A stretch of 64,000 nucleotides of DNA, taken from Panulirus ornatus. Taxonomy: Eukaryota; Arthropoda; Malacostraca; Decapoda; Palinuridae. The notes under the pieces are model-generated. The model searched no databases and had not been told where the DNA came from. It saw only the letters and a list, made by a program, of their open reading frames with translations. The first letter of the stretch is position 1; every line of letters starts with the position of its first letter. Both the position numbers and the translations under genes were made by a program. Below, piece after piece: positions 12,015-22,372 of this stretch. The stretch lies in NCBI RefSeq assembly GCF_036320965.1, contig NC_092226.1:20159502-20223501 (forward strand). Direction: 5' to 3'.

Positions 12015-12115
12015 ATGACCATCATAGTGGCCCAGATGGTGGGACCCAACTCTCACTACGAGAACATCTACCGGATTGCCGACCTGTGCATCGCCTTGAA
12101 CTTCACCCTTGATCC
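12015..12115 (+). CDS. GPCR exon: end of TM6, extracellular loop 3, TM7 (prostaglandin E2 receptor-like)
   Basis: The exon continues TM6 directly from the previous one (VPQL then MTIIVAQMVG), gives a short third extracellular loop (PNSHYENIY), then TM7 as RIADLCIALNFTLDP. It ends in phase 2 at a perfect gtgagt donor (12116). The proline codon is completed by the exon at 38067, giving the TM7 motif DPYMY, the DPxxY form of NPxxY typical of prostanoid receptors (LDPWxY). An arginine opens the helix, about one helical turn earlier than the carboxylate-binding arginine of vertebrate EP receptors as I align them by eye. The receptor family is well supported; the ligand is inferred. Confidence 0.8.
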
Positions 12116-12399
12116 GTGAGTTGCTCTCCATATTCTCCCTCTCCTTCTGTATATTTTCCTTGTTCTTCTCCCATCAGGCATTTAGGACATCTTATTTCTC
12201 TTCACTTGGCCATGCTGAACTGTCAGACAGCCTTAAAGCAACTCCTTGAGCTTTAGTTAAACTTCCATTCACATGTCTCTTTGAAAAGCCTCTTCACTAT
12301 GCCTGGGATAACCCAAAACCCTCGTCTTCGCACACGTGAAATCCTTGATTATAAGACCTTGAACCAAAGAGAAAAGAGAGAGACAGAGAAGAGGTGATG

Positions 12400-12940
12400 A
12401 TTGAGGTAGGTGTTGCACAGGGTAGTAGTGACGGTAATGGTTGTGAAATATGATGGTGCTGATGTATTAATGGTGTCAAAGGGAGACGTTATAGTAGCAG
12501 GGGACATGGTAGAGAATTGTAGTAGTAGTAGTTGTAGTTGATGGGTCATGTGACATGTTGGTGCTAATGGTAACACTGGGAGTCACGTGAGATATTGGCT
12601 GTCATGGAGAATTTAGTAGAGTGGTTGTGACGATGAGGTAATTGGAAATGTGTCACAGGGTGTTTGTGGTGGTAATGGTGTTAGTATGGAGTGTGGCAGA
12701 GCGATAGTGGTGAAAGTGGTGAAAGTAGTGGACGGCAGAAGATGATGGAGACTGGTGGTAGTAATTACGGTAGATTGGAATGTGGCAAAGGATAAGGTTA
12801 GTGGAATTAAGAAATGATGTAGCTTGTTGAATAGTACCTGTAGAAATGTCTGTAGTTATATCTACGGATATGTGATCACGTAAGTCTGGTAGACGAATGT
12901 AGTCATATCCTAAGTGGCTCGTGAACAAGGCTTACTCGAA
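12400..12940. repeat. Low-complexity GGT/AGT-rich trinucleotide region
   Basis: Irregular runs of GGTAGTAGTGACGGTAATGG-like sequence, with a pattern of gtagtagtag and ggtggtaatggtg. Apparent minus-strand ORFs rich in His, Thr and Ser follow from this composition and are not gene evidence. Confidence 0.5.
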
Positions 12941-13585
12941 AGCTAGGAAGATATTTGATGCGTCTAGTAACAAAAATATGAAAAATGATGATTAGTTTGA
13001 ATGTTTAGTGTTGTCCTATTCTCCTAAACTTAGATACAGTTACTAAAAACAATGCTTTTAATCTTACCTTCCAGTACAATAACACTCAGTAAGACTACAT
13101 AAAAGTAAGCCAAATCATCCAACAATTGGGAGCGTTTATGCCGTCAGTTATAATGCATGTAAAGATGTATAACTTGGCCAGACCGGCAAAACTGTAACAG
13201 AGATGGTATTGGCACCGTCACTCAATATGCAGGGATGACGACATAACTGCGATCGATAAACACTGCTATGAAAAAGATCACATTATAGACCTTGATAACC
13301 CAGTCACATTGTACCCCTCTCTGATTATGGTACCCTTAACCTCATTGAATCCGTCTTAATTGCTAATACTGAGAACTTTAATTTGTCCCCAGGCAACTTT
13401 AAGGCCCATCCTATTATCAACCAAATCATTATGAAAGAATTAGCAAAAGACCAAAACATGAGTAAAATTATTGAACACATCTTTTCACCAGGGCCAACCC
13501 CTTCCACACACACACACACACACACACACACCCCGCTTTAACCTCTGGCCCCTGCCCCATCCACTTTCCCTTTAACGGTCACTGT
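12940..13585. other. Intron sequence with a short (CA)n
   Basis: A (CA)n tract lies at about 13507-13531. There is no supported gene. Confidence 0.4.
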
Positions 13586-13587
13586 AT

Positions 13588-15440
13588 AGATATATAAAAA
13601 AGGGGGTGACTTATTGACTGGTTGGTAAGGTTAGTTTATGTATGCATGACTCATGGTGAGGTGCAGGATGATTGGCGGAATGCTTGCATAGTGCCATTAC
13701 ACAAAGGGAAAGGGGATAAAGGTGAGTGCTAAAATTTCAGAGATATAAGTTTGCTGAGTATTCCTGTGAAATTGTATGGGAGGGTATTGATTGAGAGGGT
13801 GAAGGCATGTACAGAGCATCAGATTGAGGAAGAGCAGTGTGGCTTCAGAAGTGGTAGACGATGTGTGTATCTGAGAAATACTTAGAAAAGCAAATGGATT
13901 TGTATGTAGCATTTATGGATCTGGAGAAGGCATATGATAAAGTTGATAGAGATGCTCTGTGGAAGATATTAAGAATGTATGGTGTGGGAGGAGAATTATT
14001 AGAAGCATTGAAAAGTTTTTATCGAGGATGTAAGGCATGTGTATGAGTAGGAAGAGGGAAAGTGATTGGTTCTCAGTGAATGTTGGTTTGCGACAGGGGT
14101 GCGTGATGTCTACATGGTTCTTTAATTTGTTTATGGATAGGGTGGTTAGGGAGGTGAATGCAAGGGTTTTGGAGAGAGGGGCAAGTATGCTGTCTGTTGT
14201 AGATGAGAGAGCTTGGGAAGTGAGTCAGTTGTTTTTCGCTGATGATACAGCGCTGGTGGCTGATTCGTGTGAGAAACTGCAGAAGCTGGTGACTGAGTTT
14301 GGTAAAGTGTGTGAAAGAAGAAAGCAGTAAATGTGAATAAGAGCAAGGTACAGTAGGGTGGAGGGACTAAGTCAATTGGGAAGTGAGTTTGAATGGAGAA
14401 AAACTGGAAGAAGTGAAGTGTTTTAGATATCTGGAAGTGAATTTGGCAGCGGATGGAGCCATGGAAGCTGAAGTGAGCCATAGGGCGGGGGAGGGGGCGA
14501 AAGTTCTGAAAGTGTTGAAAAATGTGGAAGGCGAGAACATTATCTCGGAAAGCAAAAATGGGTATGTTTGAAGTAATAGTGGTTCTGGCAATGTTATATG
14601 GTTGCGAGGCATGGGCTATAGATAGAGTTGTGCGGAGCTGGGTGGATGTGCTGGAAATGATATGTTTGAGAACAATATGTGGTGTGAGGTGGTTTGACCA
14701 AATAAGTAATGAAAGGGTAAGAGAGATTCGTTGTAATAAAAAGAGTGTGGCTGAGAGAGCAGAAGAGGGTGTTTTCAAATGGGTTGGTCACATGGAGAGA
14801 ATGAGTGAGGAAAGATTGACAAAGAGGATATATGTATCAAAGGTGGAAGGAACAAGGAGAAGTGGGAGACCAAATTGGAGGCGGAAAGATGGAGTGAAAA
14901 AGATTTTAAGTGATCTGGGCCTGAACATGCAGGATAGTGAAAGGCATGCAAGGAATAGAGTGAATTGGAATCATGTGGTATACCGGGGTCGACGTGCTGT
15001 CAGTGGATCGAACCAGGGCATGTGAAGCGTCTGGGGTAAACCATGAAAAGTTTTGTGGGACCTGGATGTGGAAAGTGAGCTGTGGTTTCAGTGCATTATA
15101 CATGACAGATAGAGACTGCGTGTGAACGAATGTGGCCTTTGTTGTCTTTTCCTAGTGCTACCTCGCACACATGCAGGGGGAGGGGGTTGTCATTTCATGT
15201 GTGGCGGGGTGGCGATGGGAATCAGTAAGGGCAGACAGTATGAATTATGTACATGTGTATATATGTATATGTCTGTGTGTGTATGTATATGCATGTGTTG
15301 AGATGTATAGGTATGTATATGTGCGTTTATGGACATGTATGTATATACATGTGTATGTGGGAGGGTTGGGGCATTCTTTCGTCTGTTTCCTTGCACTACC
15401 TCGCTAACGCAGGAGACAACGACAAAGCAAAATAGATAAA
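13588..15440 (+). pseudogene. RTE-type LINE, 5'-truncated copy with the long 3' UTR
   Basis: It begins within the reverse transcriptase at GGGGTGACTTATTGACTGG (K/GGDxxxDWLVRL motif) after an A-rich joint. It includes LYVAFMDLEKAYDKVDRDAL (motif A), GLRQGCVMSTWFFNLFMD and LFFADDTALVADS (motif C), then the C-terminal block ending VVYRG near 15000. Frameshifts occur near 13855 (the VDQVFAL segment is deleted), 14043 and 14328. After the stop comes the long type of 3' UTR (about 15010-15440), with GGAGCTGTGGTTTCAGTGCA, a first CTACCTCGCACAC motif and then the terminal CTACCTCGCTAACGCAGGAG hairpin, ending in gcaaaatagata. RTE copies in the window place this among the older, long-UTR subfamily. Confidence 0.85.
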
Positions 15441-15444
15441 CTAT

Positions 15445-16206
15445 GTATATATGTGGTGTGAGGTTGTTTAATTGAGTAAGTAATGTAAGGGTAAGAGAGA
15501 TGTGTGGAAATAAAAAGAGTGTGGTTGAGAGAGCAGAAGAGGGTGTTTTGAAATGGTTTGGTCACATGGAGAGAATGAGTGAGGAAAGATTGACCAAGAG
15601 GATATATGTGGCAGAGCTGAAGGGAACGAGGAGAAGTGGGAGACCAAATTGGAGGTGGAAAGATAGAGTGAAAAAGATTTTGAGTGATCGGGGCCTGAAC
15701 ATGCAGGATGGTGAAAGGCGTGCAAGGAATAGAGTAAATTGGAAAGATGTGGTATACTGGGGTTGACGTGCTGTCAATGGATCGAACCAGGGCATGTGAA
15801 GCGTCTGGGGTAAACCATGGAAAGTTGTGTGGGGCCTGGATGTGGAAAGGGAGCTGTGGTTTCGGTGCATTATTACATGACAGCTAGAGACTCAGTATGA
15901 ATGAATAGGGCCTTTGTTGTCTTTTCCTAGCGCTGCCTTGCACACATGAGGGGGGAGGGGGTTGTTATTCCATGTGTGGCGAGGTGGCGATGGGAATAAA
16001 TAAAGGCAGACAGTATGAATTATGTACATGTGTATATATGTCTGTGTGTATATATATATGTATGCATTGAGATGTATAGGTATGTATATTTGTGTGTGTG
16101 AACGTGTATTTGTATACATGTGTATGGGGTGGGTTGGGCCATTCTTTCATCTGTTTCCTTGCGCTACCTCGCTAACGTGGGAGACAGCGACACAGCAAAA
16201 TAAATG
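15445..16206 (+). pseudogene. RTE-type LINE, C-terminal fragment with the long 3' UTR
   Basis: It starts abruptly at TGTGGTGTGAGGTTGTTT (the CGVRW motif), immediately after the tail of the previous copy. The frame from 15500 gives CGNKKSVVERAEEGVLKW, FGHMERMSEERLTKRIY and so on to a stop at 15766. The long 3' UTR follows to the terminal hairpin (CTACCTCGCTAACGTGGGAG) and an AAATAAATGAATAAATAA tail. The fragment keeps only about 110 codons of the C-terminus, a standard 5' truncation. Its insertion at the tail of the preceding copy is part of the nested pattern described in the findings. Confidence 0.85.
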
Positions 16207-16213
16207 AATAAAT

Positions 16214-16255
<42 letters not shown>
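16207..16255. repeat. A/T homopolymer joint between two tail-to-tail RTE copies
   Basis: AATAAATAA followed by about 40 T. It joins the plus-strand tail at 16206 to the minus-strand tail that starts at 16256. Confidence 0.85.
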
Positions 16256-16258
<3 letters not shown>

Positions 16259-19200
16259 CTCCCGCGTTTGTGAGGTAGCGCAAGGAAACAGACGAAAGAA
16301 ATGGCCCAACCCACCCCCATACACATGTCTATACATACACGTCCACACACGCAAATATACATACCTACACAGCTTTCCATGGTTTACCCCAGACGCTTCA
16401 CATGCCCTGATTCAATCCACTGACAGCACGTCAACACCGGTATACCACATCGATGCAATTCACTCTATTCCTTGCCCTCCTTTCACCCTCCTGCATGTTC
16501 AGGCCCCGATCACACAAAATCTTTTTCACTCCATCTTTCCACCTCTAATTTGGTCTCCCACTTCTCCTCGTTCCCTCCACCTCCGACACTTATATCCTCT
16601 TGGTCAATCTTTCCTCACTCATTTTCCCCATGTGCCCAAACCATTTCAAAACACCCTCTTCTGCTCTCTCAACCACGCTCTTTTTATTTCCACACATCTC
16701 TCTTACCCTTACGTTACTTACTCGATCAAACCACCTCACACCACACATTGTCCTCAAACATCTCATTTCCAGCACATCCACCCTCCTGCACACAACTCTA
16801 TCCATAGCCCACGCCTCGCAACCATACAAAATTGTTGGAACCACTATTCCTTCAAACATACCCATTTTTGCTTTCCGAGATAATGTTCTCGACTTCCACA
16901 CATTCTTCAAGGCTCCCAGGATTTTCGCCCCCTCCCCCACCCTATGATCCACTTCCGCTTCCATGGTTCCATCTGCTGCCAGATCCACTCCCAGATATCT
17001 AAAACACTTTACTTCCTCCAGTTTTTCTCCATTCAAACTTACCTCTCAATTGACTTGACCCTCAACCCTACTGTACCTAATAACCTTGCTCTTATTCACA
17101 TTTACTCTTAACTTTCTTCTTTCACACACTTTACCAAACTCAGTCACCAGCTTCTGCAGTTTCTCACATGAATCAGCCACCAGCGCTGTATCATCAGCGA
17201 ACAACAACTGACTCACTTCCCAAGCTCTCTCATCCACAACAGACTTCATAATTGCCCCTCTTTCCAAAACTCTTGCATTCACCTCCCTAACAACCCCATC
17301 CATAAACAAATTAAACAACCATGGAGACCTCACACACCTCTGCCGCAAACCTACATTCACTGAGAACCAATCACTTTCCTCTCTTCCTACACATACACAT
17401 GCCTTACATCCTCGATAAAAACTCTTCACTGCTTCTAACAACTTGCCTCCCACACCATATATTCTTAATACCTTCCACAGAGCATCTCTATCAACTCTAT
17501 CATATGCCTTCTCCAGATCCATAAATGCTACATACAAATCCATTTGCTTTTCTAAGTATTTCTCACATGCATTCTTCAAAGCAAACACCTGATCCACACA
17601 TCCTATACCACTTCTGAAACCACACTGCTCTTCCCCAATCTGATACTCTGTACATGCCTTCACCCTCTCAATCAATACCCTCCCATATAATTTACCAGGA
17701 ATACTCAACAAACTTATACCTCTGAAATTTGAGCACTCACTCTTATCCCCTTTGCCTTTGTACAGTGGCACTATGCACGCATTCCGCCAATCCTCAGGCA
17801 CCTCACCATGAGTCATACATACATTAAATAACCTTACCAACCAGTCAATAATACAGTCACCCCCTTTTTTAATAAATTCCACTGCAATACCATCCAAACC
17901 TGCTGCCTTGCCGGCTTTCATCTTCCGCAAAGCTTTTACTACCTCTTCTCTGTTTACCAAATCATTTTCCTTAACCCTCTCACTTTGCACACCACCTCGA
18001 CCAAAGCACCCTATATCTGCCACTCTGTCATCAAACACATTCAACAAACCTTCAAAATACTCACTCCATCTCTTTCTCACATCGCCACTACTTGTTATCA
18101 CCTCCCCATTTGCGCCCTTCACTGAAGTTCCCATTTGCTCCCTTGTCTTACGCACTTTATTTACCTCCTTCCAGAACATCTTTTTATTCTCCCTAAAATT
18201 TAATGATACTCTCTCACCCCAACTCTCATTTGCCCTTTTTTTCACCTCTTGCACCTTTCTCTTGACCTCCTGTCTCTTTCTTTTATACATCTCCCACTCA
18301 ATTGCATTTTTTCCCTGCAAAAATCGTCCAAATGCCTCTCTCTTCTCTTTCACTAATAATCTTACTTCTTCATCCCACCACTCACTACCCTTTCTAATCA
18401 ACCCACCTCCCACTCTTCTCATGCCACAAGCATCTTTTGCGCAATCCATCACTGATTCCCTAAATACATCCCATTCCTCTCCCACTCCCCTTACTTCCAT
18501 TGTTCTCACCTTTTTCCATTCTGTACTCAGTCTCTCTTGGTACTTCCTCACACAAGTCTCCTTCCCAAGCTCACTTGCTCTCACCACCCTCTTCACCCCA
18601 ACATTCACTCTTCTTTTCTGAAAACCCATACAAATTTTCACCTTAGCCTCCACAAGATAATGATCAGACATCCCTCCAGTTGCATCTCTCAGCACATTAA
18701 CATCCAAAAGTCTCTCTTTCGCGCGCTTATCAATTAACACGTAATCCAGTAACGCTCTCTGGCCATCTCTCCTACTTACATACGTATACTTTTGTATATC
18801 TCGCTTTTTAAACCAGGTATTCCCAATCACAAGTCCTTTTTCAGCACATAAATCTACAAGCTCCACCATTTCCATTTACAACACTGAACACCCCATGTAT
18901 ACCAATTATTCCCTCAACTGCCACATTACTCACCTTTGCATTCAAATCACCCATCACTATAACCCAGTCTCGTGCATCAAACCCACTAACACACTCATTC
19001 AGCTGCTCCCCTAACACTTGCCTCTCATGATCTTTCTTCTCATACCCAAGTGCATATGTACCAATAATCACCCATCTCTCTCCATCAACTTTCAGTTTTA
19101 CCCATATTAATCAAGAATTTACTTTCTTACATTCTATCACATACTCCCACAACTCCTGTTTCAGGAGTAGTGCTACTCCTTCCCTTGCACTTGTCCTCTC

Positions 19201-19560
19201 ACTAACCCCTGACTTTACTCCCAAGACATTCCCAAACCACTCTTCCCCTTTACCCTTGAGCTTCGTCTCACTCAGAGCCAAAACATCCCAGTTCCTTTCC
19301 TCAAACATACTACCTATCTCTCCTTTTTTCACATCTTGGTTACATCCACACACATTTAGACACCCCAGTCTGAGCCTTCGAGGAGGATGAGCACTCCCCG
19401 CGTGACTCCTTCTTCTGTTTCCCATTTTAGAAAGTTAAAAAATACAAGGAGGGGAGGATTTCTGGCCCCCCACTCCCGTCCCCTCTAGTTGCCTTCTACG
19501 ACACGCGAGGAATGCGTGGGAAGTATTCTTTCACCCCTATCCCCAGGGATAAAATGCATA
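16256..19560 (-). pseudogene. RTE-type LINE, near full length, disabled (short 3' UTR)
   Basis: Minus strand: 5' UTR from about 19560 (TATCCCTGGGGATAGGGG side), start codon at 19425 (MGNRRRSHAG), endonuclease (ALSETKLKGKG, VMGDLNAKVSN, MSDHYLVEAKV), reverse transcriptase (FMDLEKAYDRVD, QLLFADDTALV) and C-terminal block to about 16430, then the short 3' UTR and terminal hairpin at about 16256-16300. The frame is broken by a CGA to TGA change near 19110, a two-base loss near 18870, a TGG to TGA change near 17046 and a TAT to TAA change near 16590. The longest surviving piece is 609 codons (17046-18875). An otherwise full-length, lightly damaged copy implies a fairly recent insertion. Confidence 0.88.
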
Positions 19561-19596
19561 TATATGCACATATGTATACATATACATACGCGCAAA

Positions 19597-21380
19597 TGGG
19601 GAGGTGATAACAAGTAGTGGTGATGTGAGAAGGAGATGGAGTGAGTATTTTGAAGGTTTGTTGAATGTGTTTGATGATAGAGTGGCAGATATAGGGTGTT
19701 TTGGTCGAGGTAGTGTGCAAAGTGCGAGGGTTAGGGAAAATGAGTTGGTAAACAGAGAAGAGGTAGTAAAAGCTTTGCGGAAGATGAAAGCCGGCAAGAC
19801 AGCAGGTTTGGATGGTATTGCAGTGGAATTTATCAAAAAAGAGGGTGACTGTATTGTTGACTGGTTGGTAAGGTTATTTAATGTATGTATGACTCATGGT
19901 AAGGTGCCTGAGGATTGGCGGAATGCGTGCATAGTGCCATTGTACAAAGGCAAAGGGGATAAGAGTCAGTGCTCAAATTACAGAGGTATAAGTTTGTTGA
20001 GTACTCCTGGCAAATTATATGGGAGGGTATTGATTGAGAGGGTGAAGGCATGTACAGAGCATCAGATTGGGGAAGAGCAGTGTGGTTTCAGAAGTGGTAG
20101 AGGATGTGTGGATCAGGTGTTTGCGTTGAAGAATGTATGTGAGAAATACTTAGAAAAGCAAATGGATTTGTATGTAGCATTTATGGATCTGGAGAAGGCA
20201 TATGATAGAGTTGATAGAGATGCTCTGTGGAAGGTATTAAGAATATATGGTGTGGGAGGCAAGTTGTTAGAAGCAGTGAAAAGTTTTTATCGAGGATGTA
20301 AGGCATGTGTACGTGTAGGAAGAGAGGAAAGTGATTGGTTCTCAGTGAATGTAGGTTTGCGGCAGGGGTGTGTGATGTCTCCATGGTTGTTTAATTTGTT
20401 TATGGATGGGGTTGTTAGGGAGGTGAATGCAAGAGTTTTGGAAAGAGGGGCAAGTATGAAGTCTGTTGGGGATGAGAGAGCTTGGGAAGTGAGTCAGTTG
20501 TTGTTCGCTGATGATACAGCGCTGGTGGCTGATTCATGTGAGAAACTGCAGAAGCTGGTGACTGAGTTTGGTAAAGTGTGTGAAAGAAGAAAGTTAAGAG
20601 TAAATGTGAATAAGAGCAAGGTTATTAGGTACAGTAGGGTTGAGGGTCAATTCAATTGGGAGGTGAGTTTGAATGGAGAAAAACTGGAGGAAGTGAAGTG
20701 TTTTAGATATCTGGGAGTGGATCTGGCAGCGGATGGAACCATGGAAGCGGAAGTGGATCATAGGGTAGGGGAGGGGGCGAAAATTCTGGGAGCCTTGAAG
20801 AATGTGTGAAAGTCGAGAACATTATCTCGGAAAGCAAAAATGGGTATGTTTGAAGGAATAGTGGTTCCAACAATGTTGTATGGTTGCGAGGCGTGGACTA
20901 TGGATAGAGTTGTGCGCAGGAGGATGGATGTGCTGGAAATAAGATGTTTGAGGACAATGTGTGGTGTGAGGTGGTTTGATCGAGTAACGTAAGGGTAAGA
21001 GAGATGTGTGGAAATAAAAAGAGCGTGGTTGAGAGAGCAGAAGAGGGTGTTTTGAAATGGTTTGGTCACATGGAGAGAATGAGTGAGGAAAGATTGACCA
21101 AGAGGATATATGTGTCGGAGGTGGAGGGAACGAGGAGAAGAGGGAGACCAAATTGGAGGTGGAAAGATGGAGTTAAAAAGATTTTGTGTGATCGGGGCCT
21201 GAACATGCAGGAGGGTGAAAGGAGGGCAAAGAATAGAGTGAATTGGAGCGATGTGGTATACCGGGGTTGACGTGCTGTCAGTGGATTGAATCAAGGCATG
21301 TGTATGGGGGTGGGTTGGGCCATTTCTTTCGTCTGTTTCCTTGCGCTACCTCGCAAACGCGGGAGACAGCGACAAAGCAA

Positions 21381-21388
<8 letters not shown>
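19597..21388 (+). pseudogene. RTE-type LINE, 5'-truncated copy (reverse transcriptase onward)
   Basis: It begins at CGCAAATGGGGAGGTGATAA (GANGEVITSSGDV) and runs open from 19604 to 20806 with all reverse transcriptase motifs: AGLDGIAVEFIKK, LYKGKGDKSQCSNYRGISLL, FMDLEKAYDRVDRDAL, GLRQGCVMSPWLFNL and LLFADDTALVADS. A TGG to TGA change at 20807 and a four-base loss near 20985 break the C-terminal block, which resumes at 21004 and stops at 21267. The 3' UTR has an internal deletion joining AAGGCATGTG to TATGGGGGTGG, so the hairpin follows only about 35 bases later. It ends in A9 and then (TA)n. It lies head to head with the copy to its left. Confidence 0.88.

Positions 21389-21466
<78 letters not shown>
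21389..21466. repeat. (TA)n tract following an RTE tail
   Basis: About 38 TA units directly after the A-rich RTE tail, and before the inverted short repeat pair. Confidence 0.95.
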
Positions 21467-21468
<2 letters not shown>

Positions 21469-21675
21469 CTTTCTTTCATGCGTTAAGAACAGAGGACTGG
21501 GTCTTTGAGGGAATATCCTCACCTGGCCCTCTTCTCTGTTCCTTCTTTTGGAAAAAAAAAAAAAAAAAAAAAACGAGAGGGGAGGATTTCCAGCCTCCCG
21601 CTCCCTTCCCTTTTAGTCGCCTTCTACGACACGCAGGGAATACGTGGGAAGTATTCTTTCTCCCCTATCCCCAGG

Positions 21676-21678
<3 letters not shown>
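21467..21678 (-). mobile_element. Short non-autonomous repeat with RTE 5'-UTR sequence (left arm of an inverted pair)
   Basis: Read on the minus strand from 21678: CCCTGGGGATAGGGGAGAAA and the GTGTCGTAGAAGGCGACTAA block, both shared with the RTE 5' UTR, then an A/T-rich joint, then TTCCAAAAGAAGGAACAGAG and a block ending GTCCTCTGTTCTTAACGC. The terminal CTACCTCGC hairpin seen in the right arm is missing here: the unit stops at the cgttaagaac side. No protein is encoded. Confidence 0.65.

Positions 21679-21725
<47 letters not shown>
21679..21725. repeat. (TA)n loop between inverted arms
   Basis: About 23 TA units separate two inverted copies of the same short repeat. Confidence 0.93.
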
Positions 21726-21727
<2 letters not shown>

Positions 21728-21885
21728 GAGCGGGGGGCTGGAAATCCTCCCCTCTCGGTTTTTTTTTAATTTTCCAAAAGAAGGAACAGAGAATTGGGCC
21801 AGGTGAGGGTATTCCCTCAAAGGCCCAGTCCTCTGTTCTTAACGCTACCTCGCTAATGCGGGAAATGGCGAATAGTTTGAAAGAA

Positions 21886-21890
<5 letters not shown>
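21726..21890 (+). mobile_element. Short non-autonomous repeat with variant 3' hairpin (right arm of an inverted pair)
   Basis: It begins in GGGAGCGGGGGGCTGGAAAT (RTE 5'-UTR-like), passes through TTCCAAAAGAAGGAACAGAG and a unique block (CTCAAAGGCCCAGTCCTCTG), and ends CTACCTCGCTAATGCGGGAA, ATGGCGAATAG, then (AT)n. This end is a variant of the RTE terminal hairpin (CTACCTCGCTAACGCGGGAG, ACAGCG). Other copies are at 31962-32080 (minus) and 57705-57822 (plus). Having no ORF but an LINE-like 3' end, it is probably mobilised in trans by an RTE-type element. Confidence 0.6.
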
Positions 21891-21944
<54 letters not shown>

Positions 21945-21947
<3 letters not shown>

Positions 21948-22363
21948 GTTATAGTGATGGGTGATTTGAATGCAAAGGTGAGTAATGTGGCAGTTGAGGG
22001 AATAATTGGTATGCATGGGGTGTTCAGTGTTGTAAATGGAAATGGTGAAGAGCTTGTAGATTTATGTGCTGAAAAAGGACTGATGATTGGGAATACCTGG
22101 TTTAAAAAGCGAGATATACATAAGTATACTTATGTAAGTAGGAGAGATGGCCAGAGAGCGTTATTGGATTACGTGTTAATGGACAGGCGTGCGAAAGAGA
22201 GACTTTTGGATGTCAATGTGCTGAGAGGTGCAACTGGAGGGATGTCTGATCATTATCTTGTGGAGGCTAAGGTGAAGATTAGTATGGGTTTTCAGAAAAG
22301 AAGAGTGAATGTTGGGGTGAAGAAGGTGGTGAGAGTAAGTGAGCTTGGGAAGGAGACCTGTGT
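21945..22363 (+). pseudogene. RTE endonuclease fragment, inverted relative to its neighbour
   Basis: It follows a (TA)n tract (about 21888-21943). The frame from 21954 gives MGDLNAKVSNVAVEGIIG, then LLDYVLMDRRAKERLLD, GGMSDHYLVEAKVK and ends at ELGKETCV, corresponding to residues of about 158-292 of the intact protein. It breaks off at 22363 and is joined directly to the end of the minus-strand copy (CAGCACGTCAACC). It contains the central and C-terminal endonuclease residues (Asp-x-Asn, Ser-Asp-His) but not the N-terminal ones, so it cannot be active. The same segment exists inverted in the adjoining copy at about 24490-24890. Confidence 0.85.
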
Positions 22364-22372
22364 GACAGCACG

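Noticed and set aside
12297..12928. Minus-strand His/Thr/Ser-rich ORFs as host exons
   Set aside because: Composition follows the GGT/AGT trinucleotide bias on the opposite strand; no splice sites or domains are visible.
14146..14778. Long ORFs antisense to the RTE copies, rich in His, Pro, Ser and Phe (also near 17908-18621, 23850-24563, 61552-62007 and others)
   Set aside because: They recur wherever an RTE copy is present and mirror the sense codons. They are shadows of the endonuclease/reverse transcriptase frame, not separate proteins.
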